Source of the DNA: Skermanella aerolata KACC 11604
GTDB taxonomy: Bacteria; Pseudomonadota; Alphaproteobacteria; Azospirillales; Azospirillaceae
Assembly: GCF_000936425.1 (NCBI RefSeq)
Contig: NZ_AVFK01000004.1
Location: 186,001-250,000 of the forward strand
DNA: 64,000 nucleotides
Reading direction: 5' to 3'
In this document: piece after piece, positions 1 through 9,008 of the stretch
How positions within the stretch are numbered: position 1 is the stretch's first letter
How the letters are laid out: each line of letters opens with the position of its first letter
The notes under the pieces: generated by a model
What the model saw: only the letters and a program-made list of their open reading frames with translations
The model's database searches: none
What the model was told of the DNA's origin: nothing
Program-made: the position numbers and the translations under genes

Positions 1-437
1 GAGCCGGTGTTGATGATCGCTGCCGGCTTGCCCTGCTGGATTAGGGCCGGACCGAAGACCTGGACGCCGTTGATGACTCCCCACAGGTTGGTGGCCAGGG
101 TGTCGCGCCAGCGCTGCGGATCGGCGAACAGCCCGCCGCCGCCTTCGCGGGCCGCGTTGTTCATGACTACAGCGATGTCGCCGAAAGCTTCGATCGCCTT
201 GTCCTTCAGGCGCCTGACCTGCTCGGCGTCGGAAACGTCCGTCGGCACCGCGATGACCTCGCCGCCGGAGCGGCGGATCGTCTCGGCGGCGGCTTCCAAC
301 GCTTCGGCGTCGATGTCGGCCAGACAGATCTTCATGCCCAACTTGGCGAAGCGTTCGGCGGCGGCAAGGCCGATGCCGCTGGCGCCTCCGGTGATGACGG
401 CGGCGCGGTCGGGGGCTAGGGCGGGATGCTGCGGCAT
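1..437 (-). CDS. Short-chain dehydrogenase/reductase, 3' end outside window
   Basis: Read on the minus strand from an ATG at 437, this protein begins MPQHPALAPDRAAVITGGAS. It has the classical SDR cofactor motif TGGASGIG near residues 16-23, an acidic residue after beta-2 (LADIDAE), and the NNAA structural motif about 90 residues in, so it should be an NAD(P)-dependent oxidoreductase of the Rossmann type. The catalytic Tyr-x-x-x-Lys lies beyond the left window edge, so substrate and activity cannot be judged. It is divergent from the urease operon, and the 172-bp gap between them must hold both promoters. Confidence 0.9.
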   Translation of the reverse strand, partial: MPQHPALAPDRAAVITGGASGIGLAAAERFAKLGMKICLADIDAEALEAAAETIRRSGGEVIAVPTDVSDAEQVRRLKDKAIEAFGDIAVVMNNAAREGGGGLFADPQRWRDTLATNLWGVINGVQVFGPALIQQGKPAAIINTG

Positions 438-609
438 GGTGGTTTCTCCGGGAGCCGGTTTCGTGGCCCATTCCATGGGCGATGGCTTTTCAATCCTTTA
501 TACGGCTATCTTCATAATTCTGTTCCTTGACACGGACGGGCAGGGCTGGCGACGATTGATTGACGCCCTGTTGCGGTGCCGGAATCCCAGATATGCCAGA
601 ACCCAAGAC

Positions 610-1059
610 ATGATTGAAATCACCCGAATCCTCGGCCACTGCGACGATCCGGACCTGTCGGCCCGCATCCATCACGCGGGCCACCATGGCGGCATCGAAT
701 ATCTGCACATTCCTCCCGCCGAAGCCGCCCGCCGCCGGTTCCGCGCCGTGACCGACATGGGCAGCGAGTGCGCCGTGATGCTGCCGCGCGACCAGGGCAT
801 CTTCGACGGCGCCGTGCTGCTGCTGGAACACGACCGCGCCGTGGTGGCGCGCTTGACCGAGCAGCACTGGCTGCGGCTGCGGCCGAGCGATGTCGAGGGC
901 GCCGCCCTGGAACTGGGCTACCATGCCGGCAACCTGCACTGGCGCGTCCGCTTCGACCACGGCGACCTGCTGGTGGCGCTGGACGGCCCGCGCGAGACCT
1001 ATGTCGCGCGGCTGGCCGACCTGATGGACGAGGGCAAGGTCGAGGTCGTCGGTGAATGA
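610..1059 (+). CDS. ureE: Urease accessory protein UreE, nickel metallochaperone
   Basis: A 149-residue cytosolic protein of normal UreE length. UreE dimers carry Ni2+ to the UreD-F-G/apo-urease complex. The conserved C-terminal-domain stretch GYHAGNLHWRVRF with its metal-binding His is present at about residues 98-110, and LLVALDG follows. There is no His-rich C-terminal tail of the Klebsiella kind, so nickel storage capacity is probably low. ATG 610 is chosen because MIEITRILG is a typical UreE N-terminus. A TTGACA at 527-532 is a possible -35 for the operon, though no good -10 follows. It overlaps ureF by 8 bases and leads the operon, whereas many clusters start with ureD. Confidence 0.93.
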   Translation: MIEITRILGHCDDPDLSARIHHAGHHGGIEYLHIPPAEAARRRFRAVTDMGSECAVMLPRDQGIFDGAVLLLEHDRAVVARLTEQHWLRLRPSDVEGAALELGYHAGNLHWRVRFDHGDLLVALDGPRETYVARLADLMDEGKVEVVGE

Positions 1060-1744
1060 TACGCCCGTGAGCGATATCGAGACTCTGCTGATGGCCTGCC
1101 AGTTCGGCGACGGGCAGTTCCCGAGCGGAGCCTTCGGGTTCTCCTGGGGACTGGAAGGGCTGGTGACCGACGGGCTGGTCGGACGTGGCGATCTGGTCCC
1201 GTTCATCCTCGGGCAGGTCGATGGCCGCTGGTCCGGGTTCGACCGGGTGTTCGTGGCGCACGCCCATGATGGCGCCGGCGACGAGGCGGCGCTGTGCGGC
1301 CTGGACGCCGGCGTGGAAACCTACAGCCTGGCAAGCGCCCAGCGCGAAGGATCGCGCCGCGCTGGAGCGGCACTGCTCGGCATCCATGCCCGGCTGGGCA
1401 CGCCGGGAGCGGCGGAGTTCCGCAAGCTGGTGTCGGCGGGGAAGACACCGGGGCATGCCGCCGTGGCGCTGGGGCTGGTGCTCGCCGGGGCCGGTCTGGC
1501 GCGCGGTCCGGCGCTGGCCCTGTCGGGCTACGGCTTCGTGTCGGGATTGACGACGGCGGCGATCCGGCTCGGCATCGCCTCGCATATCGACATGCAGCAG
1601 GCGATTTCCGCCGCCCGGCCCGTCATCGCCGCGCTGGCGCAGTCCCCCGTCCTGCCCATCGACGAGGTTTCCTCGTTCTCTCCCCTGACCGAGATCGCCA
1701 TGATGCGCCACGGCGCCCGCTCCATGCGCCTCTTCTCGAACTGA
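1052..1744 (+). CDS. ureF: Urease accessory protein UreF
   Basis: A 230-residue all-helical protein. UreF binds UreD and UreG and gates GTPase-dependent nickel insertion into apo-urease. The family signature is clear: [19 protein letters not shown] near residues 14-32, and the conserved C-terminal region [14 protein letters not shown] followed by SMRLF. The start is a GTG lying inside the end of ureE, so the two are translationally coupled. Length and motifs are normal. In this operon it precedes the structural genes. Confidence 0.94.
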   Translation: MNDTPVSDIETLLMACQFGDGQFPSGAFGFSWGLEGLVTDGLVGRGDLVPFILGQVDGRWSGFDRVFVAHAHDGAGDEAALCGLDAGVETYSLASAQREGSRRAGAALLGIHARLGTPGAAEFRKLVSAGKTPGHAAVALGLVLAGAGLARGPALALSGYGFVSGLTTAAIRLGIASHIDMQQAISAARPVIAALAQSPVLPIDEVSSFSPLTEIAMMRHGARSMRLFSN

Positions 1745-1766
1745 CGCCGAAAATCCGGAGACATCC

Positions 1767-2486
1767 ATGAACCTGACGCCCACCGAGATGGAGCGGCTGA
1801 CGCTGTTCACCGCCGCCGAGTTCGCCCGCCGCCACAAGGCGCGGGGAATCCCGCTGTCCCATCCGGAAGCGGTCGCCTTGATTTCCGACGAGATGATGCT
1901 GGCCGCCCGCGCCGGCATGGCATACGAAGACATCGTCGACATGGCCTGCGGGCTGCTGACCACCGACGATGTCATGCAGGGCGTCGCGGAGATGGCGAAC
2001 ATCATCTCGGTCGAGGCCAGCTTCGAGGAAGGCACCAAGATGGTGATCGTGTTCGACCCGATCCGGCCGGGGAAGAACCCGCCGACCGGAGAGCCGGTGC
2101 CCGGCGAGATCATCACCCCGGACGAGGATATCGAGGTCAATGCCGGCCGGCGTTCGGTCGTGCTCGATGTGGTCAATACCGGCGACCGCGACATCCAGGT
2201 CCGCAGCCACGCCCATTTCTTCGAGACCAATCGCGCGCTGGAGTTCGACCGGGAAAAGGCGTTCGGCATGCGGCTGGACGCGCCGTCCGGCGTCGGCGTC
2301 CGGTTCGAGCCGGGTCTGAGGAAGCAGGTGCGGCTGGTGGCCTTCGGCGGTGCCGGGCTGGTGTTCGGGCAATCCGGCCTGACCAACGGCGACGTCAACG
2401 ACGAGCAAGTCCGCGAAAAGGCGTTCGCGTCAGCGCGCGCACGCGGGTTCATGCCTCCCGATGGACCGCCGAAGGGGGGAAACTGA
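1767..2486 (+). CDS. ureAB: Urease gamma/beta fusion subunit (UreA-UreB in one chain)
   Basis: A single 239-residue chain. Residues 1-100 match the gamma subunit ([48 protein letters not shown]). Residues from about 113 match the beta subunit ([51 protein letters not shown]). Most bacteria make two proteins of about 100 residues each; this length equals the fused Helicobacter UreA (about 238). The open frame runs through the linker with no stop or start between halves, so the fusion is real unless there is a sequencing error. It sits 3 bases ahead of ureC and would form the (gamma-beta)-alpha trimer. Confidence 0.95.
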   Translation: MNLTPTEMERLTLFTAAEFARRHKARGIPLSHPEAVALISDEMMLAARAGMAYEDIVDMACGLLTTDDVMQGVAEMANIISVEASFEEGTKMVIVFDPIRPGKNPPTGEPVPGEIITPDEDIEVNAGRRSVVLDVVNTGDRDIQVRSHAHFFETNRALEFDREKAFGMRLDAPSGVGVRFEPGLRKQVRLVAFGGAGLVFGQSGLTNGDVNDEQVREKAFASARARGFMPPDGPPKGGN

Positions 2487-2489
2487 GCC

Positions 2490-4196
2490 ATGGCGACGAT
2501 ATCCCGCGCGCATTACGCCGAGATCTACGGCCCGACCACAGGCGACATGGTCCGGCTCGGCGACACCGGCCTGCTGGCCGAGATCGAGCATGACTTCACC
2601 GTCTACGGCGACGAGCTGACGACCGGTGCCGGCAAGTCGATGCGCGACGGCGAGGGTTTCCAGACGACGGGGACCTACGCGTCCGGCGCGCTCGACATGG
2701 TGGTCCAGAATGCCACGGTGATCGATCCGGTGCTCGGCATAGTCAAGGGCGATATCGGAATCCGCGACGGGCGCATCGTCGGCATCGGCAAGGCCGGCAA
2801 TTCGGACATCATGGACGGCGTCGACCCGTCCCTGCGGACGGGTCCCAATACGACCGTCGTGCATGGCGACTTCTACATCGCCACGGCGGGCGGGGTGGAG
2901 GCGCACGCGCATTTCCTGTCGCCCCAGCAGTGCGACCACGCGCTGGCCGGCGGCATCACGACCATGATCGGGATGAGCCCTGGCCCCCATTTCGACGTGA
3001 GCTGTTCCGGCCCCAACGTGCTCGGCGAGCTGATCCGCGCGGCCGACGAGTACTGCCTGAACTTCGGCTTCCTGGGGCGCGGCGCTTCCGACCCCGGCGC
3101 CGTCGAGGAAACGGTCGCGGGCGGCGCCCTGGGCGTCAAGATCCACGAGGACTTCGGCGCCTCGTCCGCCGTGATCGACGGCTCGCTGATCGCCGCCGAC
3201 CGCAACGACTTCGCGGTCCATCTGCACACCGACACGATCAACGAGTACGGCTTCTGCGAGGACACTTTGGCCGCCATCGACGGCCGGACGATCCACATGT
3301 ACCACACGGAAGGAGCGGGCGGCGGCCATGCGCCGGACCTGCTGCGGGTCAACGGCTTCGCCAACGTCATCCCGTCGTCGACCAACCCGACCAACCCCTT
3401 CACCGCCTATGCCCTGAACGAGGGCGTGCCGATGACGATGCTGGCGCATGTCCTGAACTTTCGCCTGCCGGAAGACGTCGCCTTCGCGGAATCGCGCATC
3501 CGGCCGCAGACCATGGCGGCGGAGGACATTCTGCACGACATGGGCGCGATTTCGATCTTCGCCACCGACACCCAGGGCATGGGGCGGCTGGCCGAGAACG
3601 TCGCCAAGTGCTGGCAGCTCGCCAGCGTCATGAAGGAGCGCGTCGGACGGCTGCCGACCGAGACGACCCAGCGCGCCGACAACGAGCGCATTCGCCGCTA
3701 CGTCGCCAAATACACGATCAACCCGGCGCGGGCCGTGGGTATCGAGGAGCATGTCGGATCGCTGGAGCCGGGCCGGCTGGCCGACATCGTGCTGTGGCCG
3801 CGCAACTCGTTTGGCGTCAAGCCGTGGATGGTCATCAAGGGCGGCTTCATCGCCTGGGCCGCGATGGGCGACGGCAACGCCAGTCAGACCAATTCCGAGC
3901 CGATCATCCAGAGGCCGATGTGGGGAGCGCTGGGCACGGCGAAGCACAAGCTCGGCTACACCTTCGTCTCCCGGCTGGCGGTGGAGGCCGATGTCGAACG
4001 CAAGCTGGGCGTTCAGAAACGCTTCATCCAGATCCGCAACATCCGGGGCATCACCAAGCGCGACATGCTGCACAACGACGCGATGCCCCATATCACGGTC
4101 GATTCCCAGACCTTCGACGTCTACGCCGACGGCGCGCTGCTGACCTGCGCCCCGGCCAAGAAGGTGCCGTTGAACCGGAGGTACATGCTGCGATGA
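2490..4196 (+). CDS. ureC: Urease catalytic alpha subunit UreC, divergent active-site flap
   Basis: A 568-residue amidohydrolase that hydrolyses urea to ammonia and carbamate. All nickel ligands are visible: HAH at residues 139/141, the Lys to be carbamylated at 217 (KIHEDFGA), His219, the His in HLHTD, the His in the segment before [11 protein letters not shown], and Asp360 in ATDTQGMG. The mobile flap normally reads VCHHL; here it reads LAHVL, so the flap Cys (319) is Ala, the general-acid His320 is kept, and His321 is Val. ESRIR with the conserved Arg is present. Several otherwise invariant positions also differ, such as [14 protein letters not shown]. Paired with a fused UreAB, it belongs to a non-standard urease branch. 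It overlaps ureG by ATGA. Confidence 0.95.
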   Translation: MATISRAHYAEIYGPTTGDMVRLGDTGLLAEIEHDFTVYGDELTTGAGKSMRDGEGFQTTGTYASGALDMVVQNATVIDPVLGIVKGDIGIRDGRIVGIGKAGNSDIMDGVDPSLRTGPNTTVVHGDFYIATAGGVEAHAHFLSPQQCDHALAGGITTMIGMSPGPHFDVSCSGPNVLGELIRAADEYCLNFGFLGRGASDPGAVEETVAGGALGVKIHEDFGASSAVIDGSLIAADRNDFAVHLHTDTINEYGFCEDTLAAIDGRTIHMYHTEGAGGGHAPDLLRVNGFANVIPSSTNPTNPFTAYALNEGVPMTMLAHVLNFRLPEDVAFAESRIRPQTMAAEDILHDMGAISIFATDTQGMGRLAENVAKCWQLASVMKERVGRLPTETTQRADNERIRRYVAKYTINPARAVGIEEHVGSLEPGRLADIVLWPRNSFGVKPWMVIKGGFIAWAAMGDGNASQTNSEPIIQRPMWGALGTAKHKLGYTFVSRLAVEADVERKLGVQKRFIQIRNIRGITKRDMLHNDAMPHITVDSQTFDVYADGALLTCAPAKKVPLNRRYMLR

Positions 4197-4855
4197 CCGT
4201 TTCCACTGAAGTAGTCGGCGCCGCCCGTGTCGGCGTCGGCGGCCCGGTCGGTTCCGGCAAGACGGCGCTGGTCGAGCGTCTGATCCCGCTGCTGCGCGGC
4301 GAAGGGATCGACCTTGCCGTCATCACCAACGACCTCGTGACCAAGGAAGACGCCGAGCGCCTGCGCCGCAGCCGGCTGATCGATCCGGAACGGGTGCTGG
4401 CGGTGGAAGCGGGAGCCTGCCCGCACACCGTCATCCGCGAGGACCCGACCCTCAACATCGAGGCGGCAGAGCGACTGGACGCCCAGTTCCCCGGTCTGGA
4501 GCTGATCCTGATCGAGAGCGGCGGCGACAACCTGGCATCGACCTTCTCGCTGGATCTGGTGGACTACTGGATGTTCGTGATCGACGTGGCCGGCGGCGAC
4601 GACATCCCGCGCAAGCGCGGTCCCGGCATTATCCAGAGCGACCTGCTGGTCATCAACAAGGTCGATTTGGCGCCCCATGTCGGCGTCGATCTCGACCGCA
4701 TGGTGGCGGAAGCGCGCGAGGTCCGAGGCGGTCGGCCGGTGGTGCTGACCAATTGCAGGACCGGCGACGGCGTGGACGGCGTCGTTCGGGCGATCCGCGA
4801 CGCGGTCCCCCTGGGCAGGCAAACGGGTAAATCGGCCGGAAGCGGGAGCCGATGA
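4193..4855 (+). CDS. ureG: Urease accessory GTPase UreG
   Basis: A 220-residue SIMIBI GTPase that powers nickel delivery to apo-urease. The P-loop [11 protein letters not shown] is near residues 15-25. The nickel-dimerising Cys-Pro-His motif is in [13 protein letters not shown], the switch/Walker B region is [16 protein letters not shown], and the guanine-specificity NKVD is in [11 protein letters not shown]. The ATG overlaps the ureC stop (ATGA), indicating coupled translation. Its own stop overlaps the start of ureD in the same way. No His-rich N-terminus is present. Confidence 0.96.
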   Translation: MTVSTEVVGAARVGVGGPVGSGKTALVERLIPLLRGEGIDLAVITNDLVTKEDAERLRRSRLIDPERVLAVEAGACPHTVIREDPTLNIEAAERLDAQFPGLELILIESGGDNLASTFSLDLVDYWMFVIDVAGGDDIPRKRGPGIIQSDLLVINKVDLAPHVGVDLDRMVAEAREVRGGRPVVLTNCRTGDGVDGVVRAIRDAVPLGRQTGKSAGSGSR

Positions 4856-5715
4856 CCGGGCTGGCCGTCGCCGACCGGGTGCATCAGCTCGATCTGGTAT
4901 TCGGCCGGACCGGCGGGACGGGGCCGACGCGGCTGGTCAGCCGACGGGTCGCCTATCCCTTCTCGGTCGCCGACGTCTTCCGCCTGGACAGGACTTCGCG
5001 GGACCCGGCGTCCCGCGACAGGGCGACCGTCATCCTGCAATCGGCCTCGGGCGGCTTGTTCGAGGACGAAGACCTATCGCTGTCGATCGCGGCGCAGCCG
5101 GGTGCCCAGGCCCGCTTCGCGACCCCATCCGCCGCTGTCGTCCACGGAATGCCGGGCGGCGGCATGGCCCGCCAGGACGTGACGCTCAAGGCGGACGAAG
5201 ACGCCCGCTTGGAATACCTGCCCAAGCCGGTGATCCTGTTCCCCGGCAGCAGGCTGCGCCAGCGCATCGTGATCGAAGCCGCCGAGGACGCCACCGTACT
5301 GGCCTGCGACGGCTTCCTCATGCACACGCCCAGGGGAGCCGAAGGCAGCTTCGACTGGCTGGACACGTCGACGGAGATCCGCCGGCCGGGAGGCATCGTC
5401 GTAGCGCGCGAACGCATGCGGGTGACCGGCGCCGCCATCGCGAAGGGCAGCACCGGCCTGAGCGGAAGCTTCCGCGCCTTCGGCTGGATAGCCCTGATCG
5501 GCGGAACGCACGAAGCCGAGGCGGAGGCCGCTGTGCTGGACGCGATAGCCGCCTGCGGCGAAGCCGTCTACGCCGGCGCATCGCGCCTCCCCGGCGACTG
5601 CGGCGTCATGGTCCGTATCGCGGCACGGGACGGCGGCGCCCTGGTGACGGCGCTGGAGGCGGGAGCGCGGGCAGGGCGGCAGTACATTCCCCGCGCTACA
5701 ATAGGCAGTAATTGA
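4852..5715 (+). CDS. ureD: Urease accessory protein UreD (UreH)
   Basis: A 287-residue beta-helical scaffold protein that passes nickel between UreG/UreF and urease. Family landmarks are the [10 protein letters not shown] segment near residue 65, [16 protein letters not shown] near 120-135 (the usual form is LEWLPQETI), and the C-terminal region with CGVMVRI. It is the last gene of the operon and starts inside the ureG stop. No nickel or urea transporter follows, so uptake must be encoded elsewhere. An AT-richer spacer separates it from the next gene. Confidence 0.92.
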   Translation: MTGLAVADRVHQLDLVFGRTGGTGPTRLVSRRVAYPFSVADVFRLDRTSRDPASRDRATVILQSASGGLFEDEDLSLSIAAQPGAQARFATPSAAVVHGMPGGGMARQDVTLKADEDARLEYLPKPVILFPGSRLRQRIVIEAAEDATVLACDGFLMHTPRGAEGSFDWLDTSTEIRRPGGIVVARERMRVTGAAIAKGSTGLSGSFRAFGWIALIGGTHEAEAEAAVLDAIAACGEAVYAGASRLPGDCGVMVRIAARDGGALVTALEAGARAGRQYIPRATIGSN

Positions 5716-5827
5716 TGTGATTTTCACTGCGATTTATTTCGTTATGGGAAGCATTCGCAACGAACCGCTAACCAATCGCCTTGCTTGACTATCAAATCCT
5801 AAAGTAGTAACCCGGTTTAGCAAGCCG

Positions 5828-7555
5828 ATGGTTCTTGGATTGGATAGCTGGTCTATGGTGTGGAAGCGGAAGGGGTTTCGCGGTCTGGTCGCTTTCGTCA
5901 GCGCCGCCTTGGTCGTCGGCATGGCCGGGCTGATGGCACAGGCGACCAGCGAACGGTCGCGCCGGCAGATCGAGCAGGAGATCGGCCGCTCGCTGTCCGA
6001 AGTCGCTCACCAGATGGTGGATAAGCTCGATACCGACATGTGGGCCAGAGCCAATCAGGTCAGCGTCCTGTCCAAGATCCCCGCCGTGCGCGATCCGGCG
6101 GTCGCGCAGAAGGTGGTGGACGAGCTCAAGGCCAGGGACCCGACGGTGGCCTGGGTCGGGGTCATGGATTTCGCGGGCAGGATCGTCGCCGCCAGCGACG
6201 GCATCCTGATCGGTGTCGATGCCTCTGCGCGTCCGGTCTATGTCGAGGGACTGAAGGGCCTGTTCATCGGCGATGTCCATGACGCCGTGCTGCTCGCCAA
6301 GATGCTGCCCAATCCCTCCGGTGAGCCGATGAAGTTCGTCGATGTCTCGGCGCCGCTCAAGGACGAGCAGGGCACCGTCGTCGGCACCCTCGCCTCCCAT
6401 TTTTCATGGGAATGGGCAAGGGCGATCCAGCGCTCGCTGCTCGAATCGATGAAGGGGCGTCCCGGTCTGGAGGCGTTGATCGTCGGAGCGAACGGCACGG
6501 TGCTTCTGGGACCCGAAGGGAGCTTCGGCGGCAAGCTCGACCTGGAGAGCATCCGCTTGGCCCGGGGTAGGCATCGCGGCTGGGGTGTGGAGGAATGGCC
6601 TGACGGCAAGTCCTACCTGACCGGAGTGGCGTTCGGCTCCGGTCATGGCGACTATCAGGGGCTGGGCTGGACGGTTCTGGCCCGGCAGCCGGTCGACGTC
6701 GCCTTCGCGCCGGCCGAGTTGCTGCGCGAGGACATCCTGATCTACGGCGGCATCTTCGCCGTGGTCTTCAGCATCCTGGCCTGGATCGCCGCCGGTTGGA
6801 TAACCCGCCCCCTCAGCGCCATCGCCAGCGCCGCCAAGCGCCTGCGCGACGGCGAACCCGGCGTCGAGATCCCGGCACTCGGCGGCGTCGCCGAGGTCGA
6901 GGACCTGTCCCAGTCGCTCCGCGCGCTGATCGGGGCGCTGACCAGTTCCAAGGCCGCCCTGGCGCGGATGGAGGACGCGGCCTATCAGGACCGGCTGACC
7001 GCCCTGCCGAACCGTCGATTCCTGGAGCAATACGCCGAGTCCCTGTCGAACCGGCCGGGCCGGGGGATCTTCACCGTCCTGTACATGGATTTGGACGGCT
7101 TCAAGTCGGTCAACGACACACTGGGTCATCAGGCCGGCGACATCGTGCTGCGGCAGGTCGCCGTGCGCTTGGCTTCCTGCCTGCGCGGCGAAGACCTGGT
7201 GGCGCGGCTGGGCGGCGACGAATTCGCCGCGATCATCGTTCCGGCGGCCAGCGGCATGCCGGCGCGGATGGACGAAATCACCCAGCGCCTGATCGCGGCG
7301 GTCGGCGAACCGATAGTCATTGCCGGCCGGGCTGTCCGGGTCGGATGCAGCATCGGCTTCGCCGAGTGGCCCAACCACGGCGCCACCCTGCCTGACGTGC
7401 TGGAGCGCGCCGACCGGGCGCTCTACGCCGCCAAGCGCTTGGGCAAGAACCGCGCGGTCGCCTTTGCGGACCTGGAAGCGGGATTGCTCGACGCCGGGGC
7501 GCAGGTGGCAACGGGGTGCAGCGGGAGGACGCTTGGGCTTGCGGCTTTCCCGTAA
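5828..7555 (+). CDS. Membrane diguanylate cyclase (periplasmic sensor-HAMP-GGDEF)
   Basis: A 575-residue inner-membrane enzyme that makes c-di-GMP. TM1 is near residues 18-38. A periplasmic region of about 260 residues resembling a dCache/PDC sensor follows. TM2 is near 300-325 (ILIYGGIFAVVFSILAWIAA), then HAMP, then the GGDEF domain. The active motif LGGDEFA at about 460-466 is intact. An RGED product-inhibition I-site lies exactly five residues before it, so feedback control is expected. The C-terminal 20 residues look unstructured. A second in-frame ATG at 5855 could be the true start. The gene stands alone downstream of the urease operon; the ligand is unknown. Confidence 0.93.
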   Translation: MVLGLDSWSMVWKRKGFRGLVAFVSAALVVGMAGLMAQATSERSRRQIEQEIGRSLSEVAHQMVDKLDTDMWARANQVSVLSKIPAVRDPAVAQKVVDELKARDPTVAWVGVMDFAGRIVAASDGILIGVDASARPVYVEGLKGLFIGDVHDAVLLAKMLPNPSGEPMKFVDVSAPLKDEQGTVVGTLASHFSWEWARAIQRSLLESMKGRPGLEALIVGANGTVLLGPEGSFGGKLDLESIRLARGRHRGWGVEEWPDGKSYLTGVAFGSGHGDYQGLGWTVLARQPVDVAFAPAELLREDILIYGGIFAVVFSILAWIAAGWITRPLSAIASAAKRLRDGEPGVEIPALGGVAEVEDLSQSLRALIGALTSSKAALARMEDAAYQDRLTALPNRRFLEQYAESLSNRPGRGIFTVLYMDLDGFKSVNDTLGHQAGDIVLRQVAVRLASCLRGEDLVARLGGDEFAAIIVPAASGMPARMDEITQRLIAAVGEPIVIAGRAVRVGCSIGFAEWPNHGATLPDVLERADRALYAAKRLGKNRAVAFADLEAGLLDAGAQVATGCSGRTLGLAAFP

Positions 7556-7608
7556 GCGGCCTCCAATTAATTCCAGGAGCCGAAGAGTTTGACTGGCACC
7601 TCGGGAGT

Positions 7609-7626
7609 GTTGGGCCATGGCCCAAC
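7609..7626. repeat. Perfect 18-bp palindrome
   Basis: GTTGGGCCATGGCCCAAC reads identically on both strands. It lies 54 bases after the diguanylate cyclase stop. There is no T-run next to it, so it is a poor intrinsic terminator; a protein-binding site or a simple transcript stabiliser is possible. Confidence 0.6.
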
Positions 7627-7756
7627 AAACACTGTCCTCACAGGTCAGCACCGCTGTCCGGAATGGCACGCTGCACAGAGCAGCGACATTCCGCCCCACG
7701 CGTCCGTAATCAGGCACTTCACAAACCCAGCGAGTTTGAATAAACTGGAAGGAGTT

Positions 7757-7782
7757 GGGAGGGGTGCGTCAACACCCCTCCC
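7757..7782 (-). terminator. Perfect 10-bp hairpin after the 25-codon ORF
   Basis: GGGAGGGGTG pairs with CACCCCTCCC across a six-base loop. On the minus strand it starts 10 bases after the stop of the tiny ORF at 7793-7870, the position expected of a terminator. Neither side has a run of T, so termination strength is uncertain. Confidence 0.5.
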
Positions 7783-7792
7783 GATAGCTCCG

Positions 7793-7870
7793 TTAGAGGT
7801 TCAGGCCGATCTCGATTTCAATCTCGATCGTCTGTCCCTTCCAGCGGAAGCGGATGGTCCACTTGAACAA
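7793..7870 (-). CDS. Candidate 25-residue small protein
   Basis: On the minus strand a TTG codon at 7870 opens a 25-residue frame ending in QTIEIEIEIGLNL. It is preceded about 8 bases upstream by a strong AGGAGGGAG Shine-Dalgarno sequence, unusual for a chance ORF. The peptide starts basic and aromatic (FKWTIRFRWKG) and ends with an alternating Glu/Ile beta-strand pattern. A perfect hairpin follows 10 bases after the stop. I recognise no family. An ATT codon one base upstream in another frame ends sooner. It could equally be a leader peptide. Confidence 0.4.
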   Translation of the reverse strand: MFKWTIRFRWKGQTIEIEIEIGLNL

Positions 7871-8060
7871 TGGACACTCCCTCCTCTTGTGTGTCGCGGT
7901 GGAGTAGCCTGTCTGCTCCACCCGACGGAGGGGAGAATAGGGGGAACCCCCTCAACTAAACACGGGAACTTGCATGCTGCGGCATGCTGTCCCGGTGGCA
8001 GAAGCGCTTCATGCCGCGTTCAGCGATACCTGACCGATCGGTGTTGCCGCTTCTGCTTCT

Positions 8061-8122
8061 CGTAGATCGGCGTAGAGCGAAGCGGCACCTGACAAGCTGG
8101 CGCGTTGATGCCGACTGCCGAT
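8061..8122. repeat. Diverged interspersed repeat, copy 1
   Basis: The segment starting GTAGATCGGCGTAGAGCGAA aligns base for base, at roughly 75 percent by eye, with the segment at 8950-9008. It resembles the widespread intergenic GTAGGTCGG...GCGAAGC palindromic elements of proteobacteria. Confidence 0.5.
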
Positions 8123-8209
8123 TGGCCCTGTTCGCAAGACTGATTTCATAGGTTCCGAACAGCCAATCGCGTGGTGGACGTGTTAAAGTCATGGTGAGGA
8201 GCACACGAC

Positions 8210-8404
8210 ATGAGCCGCGAGAACAGCAAGTCAGAACTGGCCAACGAAATCCGCTTGGGGCGTAGCGCTCGCAGGGGCGGCGTCGAAATCGTGCATATCT
8301 CCCGTGGGAAATCCTACGTTCGCGTGGACAAGAACGAAGCTCGGCATGCCTTGCGCTCAGCCGGCAAGCGCGTGCTTTCCAACAGTCAGACTGCCAAGAA
8401 GTAA
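8210..8404 (+). CDS. Small basic hypothetical protein
   Basis: A 64-residue Lys/Arg-rich protein with no recognised family. The ATG is preceded by GTGAGGAG at suitable spacing, which supports real translation. The middle, VEIVHISRGKSYVRVDKNEA, looks like a short beta-hairpin, and the ends are polar. No signal peptide or membrane segment is visible. It sits immediately upstream of a broken gene, in a patch with poorer GC and codon bias than the flanking operons, so it may be accessory or phage-derived. Confidence 0.5.
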   Translation: MSRENSKSELANEIRLGRSARRGGVEIVHISRGKSYVRVDKNEARHALRSAGKRVLSNSQTAKK

Positions 8405-8422
8405 CTTCCCTTGCATTAAAAC

Positions 8423-8945
8423 GTTCACGAAGTCTACCGCCGCCTCATTAAGGTAAGCGACGACGGCACGACACGCGATGTGCCCGGAATCATCGCGTAT
8501 GGACTGTTCTGGGCCGAACTGGAAGACTGGATCGCCAAGCAGGTCGCTGATGGCGACCGGCATCCGGCATAGGATGAGATCGACGCTCACATCCGGAAGA
8601 ACCTGACGGAGAGATATTTCCAAGGGCTGGAGGACAAGGCGCTTCAGCTATTCGGGGAAGCGGCCCTCGACTTGCTGGAGGGCCGCATCGAAGCCGAGCG
8701 GCAGGACGCGGTTCAGCAATCCACCCTTGGAGCGATCGAGGCGCATAACAAAGCCACGCTCGCCGAAGTTTCCAAAGGAAGCAACATCTGGCGAAGGTCT
8801 GCTGGCTCTCGGCACGGCCCTGCTCGCTCCCATATTCCTGGGGTTGCTGATCGTCGCATATCGGGCCTATAGCAGTTATGCCACTCCGACGGACGTGCAG
8901 AATGCCATCGAAGGGCCAGCGACATCCGGAAAGCCACAGCCGTAG
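8423..8945 (+). pseudogene. Broken gene for a membrane-anchored protein
   Basis: Conceptual translation from 8423 reads VHEVYRRLIKVSDDGTTRDV and continues with protein-like character to a TAG at about 8570. The same frame resumes with DEIDAHIRKNLTERYF and runs to about 8790. There a frameshift is needed to continue into EGLLALGTALLAPIFLGLL, a clear transmembrane helix, ending at 8945. No start codon is usable, since a TAA precedes the first codon. Intact, it would be about 173 residues: a soluble helical region with one C-terminal membrane anchor. I recognise no function. It is bracketed by two copies of a diverged repeat. Confidence 0.6.
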
Positions 8946-8949
8946 CAGC

Positions 8950-9008
8950 GGTAGGTCGGTGTAGAACGAAGCAGCAAGCGAGAAGCCGGTGCGTCGATGT
9001 CGGCCGAC
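8950..9008. repeat. Diverged interspersed repeat, copy 2
   Basis: The segment starting GTAGGTCGGTGTAGAACGAA is the partner of the copy at 8061-8122, in the same orientation. The two bracket the small basic ORF and the broken gene, an interval of about 0.9 kb. Confidence 0.5.

Larger units (their letters stand above)
7556..8209. other. Long gene-poor stretch with hairpins and repeat
   Basis: I see no conventional protein-coding gene in these 654 bases. Open frames here have no family look and poor codon structure. What can be recognised is an 18-bp palindrome at 7609-7626, a perfect 10-bp hairpin at 7757-7782, a 25-codon candidate gene on the minus strand at 7793-7870, and one copy of a diverged repeat near 8061-8120. 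The stretch opens a decayed accessory patch running to about 10230. Confidence 0.6.

Noticed and set aside
490-2491. Long minus-strand open frames across ureE, ureF and ureAB
   Set aside because: They are shadows of the urease genes caused by high GC. They lack family motifs, and their Arg/Ala/Gly-rich composition is typical of antisense frames.
7589-8065. 158-codon plus-strand frame after the diguanylate cyclase
   Set aside because: It runs through the 10-bp hairpin and part of the repeat, is rich in Cys, Pro and Arg with no structure, and has no ribosome-binding site.
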